A stretch of 64,000 nt of DNA. Origin: Halarchaeum nitratireducens (GTDB taxonomy: Archaea > Halobacteriota > Halobacteria > Halobacteriales > Halobacteriaceae). A model generated the notes under the pieces. That model was given only the letters and a program-made list of their open reading frames with translations, did not search any database and was not told the DNA's origin. The position numbers and the translations under genes are program-made. The stretch's first letter is position 1. Each line of letters opens with the position of its first letter. The stretch is taken from the NCBI RefSeq assembly GCF_014647155.1, contig NZ_BMOQ01000001.1:124001-188000 (forward strand), in the 5' to 3' direction. Shown here in pieces: positions 61,986 through 64,000 of the stretch.

Positions 61986-62087
61986 ATGCACGCGGACACG
62001 CCCGCGATCCGTCGGAGCGACGCGCAACCACCCGTACGTGTCGCTTTGGGAACATCAAGCGGGAACGCCGTGGGGTGGTCCCGATGA
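61986..62087 (+). CDS. Upstream ORF of 33 codons ending in the ACT-domain start codon
   Basis: The frame MHADTPAIRRSDAQPPVRVA... ends WSR with a TGA at 62085-62087 that overlaps the ACT-gene ATG (62084) as ATGA. It starts at the predicted transcription start, so it would be translated from a leaderless message. It is not rich in threonine or methionine, so it does not look like a classical amino-acid attenuator peptide. Confidence 0.45.
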   Translation: MHADTPAIRRSDAQPPVRVALGTSSGNAVGWSR

Positions 62088-62629
62088 GCGACGGGACCTC
62101 GGATGGCGACGCCGACGAGCGACAGGCGCACACCGTTCGGCTCGAACTCGTCGACGAGCCCGGCGAGCTGCTGAAAGCCCTGCACCCGATCGCGGAGAAC
62201 GGCGGGAACCTCCTGAGCGTCTTCCACGAGCGCGGGTCGCTCACCCCGCGCGGGCGCATTCCGGTCGAAGTCGATCTCGAGTGCACCGCCCGGCAGTTCC
62301 GGACGGTCGTCGAATCGCTCCGCGACGCCGGCGTCAACGTCATCCAGGCGGGGACGGAGCACTACGGCGAGGAGGTAACGGTCCTCCTCTCGGGTCCGCT
62401 CGTTAGCACCGACCTCTCGGATACGCTCTCGCAGATCGAGGCGTGCACGTCGGCTTCCGTCGTTGACTTCTCGATGACCGACGAACCGGGGGTAGACGAC
62501 GTGGCGAGCGCGCGCCTGCGACTCGCCGCCACTGAGGGGTCGACCGACGCCGCACTCGACTGTGTGCGGGACGTCGCCGACGAGAAGGAGTTGCACGTCG
62601 TCGAACCGCTCGTGGAGGGGAGCGCATGA
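62084..62629 (+). CDS. ACT-domain amino-acid-binding regulatory protein
   Basis: The 181-residue protein has two ACT-like folds. The first starts VRLELVDEPGELLKALHPIAENGGNL and the second is TVLLSGPLV...LHVVEPL. ACT domains bind amino acids and control enzymes allosterically. It overlaps hom by four bases (ATGA), and in haloarchaea this pair is standard, so it probably acts as the feedback-control subunit of homoserine dehydrogenase. GTG at 62075 is an alternative start that would add three residues. Confidence 0.88.
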   Translation: MSDGTSDGDADERQAHTVRLELVDEPGELLKALHPIAENGGNLLSVFHERGSLTPRGRIPVEVDLECTARQFRTVVESLRDAGVNVIQAGTEHYGEEVTVLLSGPLVSTDLSDTLSQIEACTSASVVDFSMTDEPGVDDVASARLRLAATEGSTDAALDCVRDVADEKELHVVEPLVEGSA

Positions 62630-63576
62630 GGCTGGCCGTGATGGGCGCTGGCGCGGTCGGTCGGAGCGTCGTCGAACTCGCCGGCGAATACGGGCACGAC
62701 GTGACGGCGTTCGCGGACTCGACGGGCGCGATCGTCGACGCCAACGGGATCGACGCCGACGCGGCGTTCGCGCACAAGGAGCGCGTGGGCTCCGTCGGGG
62801 AGGACGATCCGAGCGCGGCGCTCGGCGCCGAGTACGACTGCCTCGTGGAGGCGACGCCGACGACGCTCGGCGACGCCCACCCCGGCTTCGAGCACGTCGA
62901 GGCGGCGCTCGAACGCGGCCGGCACGTCGTCCTCGCCAACAAGGGGCCGGTCGCGGAGCGCTACGACGACGTGATGGCGCTCGCGTCGTCGAGTGCGGGT
63001 GACGTGCGCTTCGAGGCGACGGTCGGGGGTGCGATTCCGGTCATCGCCACGATCGAGGGGATGGATCCCTCGCACGTCACGGCCGCCCGTGGCGTGCTGA
63101 ACGGAACGGCGAACTTCGTGCTCTCGCGGATGGCCGCCGAGGGGCTCGGCTACGAGCACGTCCTCGCGGAGGCCCAAGATCTCGGCGTCGCGGAGGCCGA
63201 CCCGACGTTCGACGTCGACGGCACGGACGCGGCGCTGAAGTGCGCGATCCTGGCGAACGTCCTCCACGGCGGCGGGTACTCGCTCGCGGACGTGGACGTG
63301 CAGGGAATCGCGGACGTCCCGTCGAGCGCGCTCGACCTCGCCGCCGAGGACGGCCGGACGGTCCGGCTCATCGGCGAAGTCACCGAGAGCGGCGACGTTC
63401 GCGTCGGTCCGCGACTGGTCACGGAACACGACACGCTCGCGGTCACGGGCACACAGAACATCGTCCAGCTGGAGACGACGAACGCGGGCCGACTGAACAT
63501 CAGCGGGCGCGGTGCCGGCGGCCCGGAGACCGCCTCCGCCGTGCTCGCTGACGTCGGGCGTCTTCCCGAGCGCTGA
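62626..63576 (+). CDS. hom: Homoserine dehydrogenase
   Basis: The 316-residue enzyme has an N-terminal Rossmann motif VMGAGAVGRS, the catalytic region VGGAIPVIATIEGM and LNGTANFVLSRM, and the substrate/catalytic segment EADPTFDVDGTDAALK with the key Lys. It reduces aspartate semialdehyde to homoserine for threonine, methionine and isoleucine synthesis. It lacks the C-terminal ACT domain of many bacterial enzymes; the separate upstream ACT protein probably replaces it. Confidence 0.95.
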   Translation: MRLAVMGAGAVGRSVVELAGEYGHDVTAFADSTGAIVDANGIDADAAFAHKERVGSVGEDDPSAALGAEYDCLVEATPTTLGDAHPGFEHVEAALERGRHVVLANKGPVAERYDDVMALASSSAGDVRFEATVGGAIPVIATIEGMDPSHVTAARGVLNGTANFVLSRMAAEGLGYEHVLAEAQDLGVAEADPTFDVDGTDAALKCAILANVLHGGGYSLADVDVQGIADVPSSALDLAAEDGRTVRLIGEVTESGDVRVGPRLVTEHDTLAVTGTQNIVQLETTNAGRLNISGRGAGGPETASAVLADVGRLPER

Positions 63577-63720
63577 CCGACTAGCCACTTCTTGTCACGG
63601 TACGAGGTGCCAGTATTCGGCCGCGTCACGGCGCGACAGGGGCGCTCGCCTTTCGAAACCGTTTTACACGTAACTGGCGAATACGTTGCACAGAGCGCGC
63701 GTTCAGCGCGACCCCTGACC

Positions 63721-64000
63721 ATGAGCGACAAACCGCACCAGAACCTGGCCGTCATCGGCCACGTCGACCACGGAAAGAGTACGATGGTCGGGCGGCTCCT
63801 CTTCGAGACTGGGAGTGTGCCCGAGCACGTCATCGAGCAGCACCGCGAGGAAGCCGAAGAGAAGGGCAAGGGCGGCTTCGAGTTCGCCTACGTCATGGAC
63901 AACCTCGCCGAGGAGCGCGAGCGCGGCGTCACCATCGACATCGCCCACCAGGAGTTCGACACCGACGAGTACTACTTCACCATCGTCGACTGTCCGGGCC
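63721..64000 (+). CDS. Translation elongation factor EF-1A (partial, runs off the window)
   Basis: The first 93 residues show the GTPase G1 motif GHVDHGKS (13-20), the switch I region with [12 protein letters not shown] and the start of G3 (DCPG). This is the archaeal factor that delivers aminoacyl-tRNA. TATA-like GTTTTACAC about 60 bases upstream suggests a leader of about 30 bases. The rest of the gene is beyond the window. Confidence 0.97.
   Translation, partial: MSDKPHQNLAVIGHVDHGKSTMVGRLLFETGSVPEHVIEQHREEAEEKGKGGFEFAYVMDNLAEERERGVTIDIAHQEFDTDEYYFTIVDCPG

Overview
The window is chromosomal DNA from a haloarchaeon (class Halobacteria). The evidence is high GC, very acidic proteins, an RNA polymerase split into H, B'', B', A' and A'', archaeal EF-2 and EF-1A, ABCE1, both archaeal GAPDH types, an S-layer glycoprotein with a PGF-CTERM tail, and archaeosortase A. 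Most genes have a TATA-like box 22-30 nt before the start codon, the usual layout for leaderless haloarchaeal transcripts. Genus cannot be fixed from the sequence alone.

Layout. 0-13 kb holds housekeeping genes: a HAD phosphatase, UPF0146, archaemetzincin, the ribosome-recycling ATPase ABCE1, a PIN/ATPase/KH protein, M20 and M32 peptidases, a small zinc-finger protein, an ABC exporter and a DUF192 protein. 12.7-17.8 kb has tRNA-Val and tRNA-Phe, a cold-shock protein, a HerA-type ATPase, ribosomal protein L10e, an ATP-grasp ligase and an Hsp20 protein. 18-23 kb is a central-carbon block (type I GAPDH, PGK, a phosphoesterase, type II GAPDH), then an aminopeptidase, a zinc-finger protein and two protein-isoaspartate methyltransferase homologues (to 25.4 kb). 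25.4-44.2 kb is a cell-surface block: a frameshifted pilin-like gene, tandem exported CARDB-like paralogues, a surface protein paired with an RND/MMPL pump, two tandem surface glycoproteins (the second being the S-layer protein with a Ser/Thr stalk and PGF-CTERM), a secreted protein, a DHA2 pump paired with a second surface protein, and archaeosortase A. 44.5-47.5 kb has tRNA-Asp and a formamidase translationally coupled to a divergent chaperonin. 47.8-64 kb is the transcription/translation superoperon (rpoH-B''-B'-A'-A''-nusA, an MscS channel, rps12, rps7, EF-2), a DUF5781 metallopeptidase-like gene, ACT plus homoserine dehydrogenase, and the start of EF-1A.

How the genes work together. ArtA is expected to process the PGF-CTERM tail of the S-layer protein encoded 5 kb upstream. 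The two GAPDH isozymes and PGK form the reversible middle of glycolysis; the two gap promoters carry differently placed TACT...GAGT(A) motifs, which suggests opposite control. Each efflux pump (RND and MFS) sits next to a secreted COG1361-like protein with a shared motif, which suggests a pump-associated extracytoplasmic partner.

Most notable observations: (i) four genes (surface glycoprotein, DHA2 pump, EF-2, ACT/hom) are preceded by a tiny ORF that begins near the predicted transcription start and ends exactly in the main start codon (ATGA or TAATG), a candidate leaderless-uORF termination-reinitiation architecture; (ii) a 201-residue mini-intein in RpoA''; (iii) two flanking DtxR-type palindromes around the TATA box of one tandem paralogue but a Fur-like element at the other; (iv) a chaperonin paralogue coupled to formamidase; (v) two single-base frameshifts, in the pilin-like gene and in MscS.
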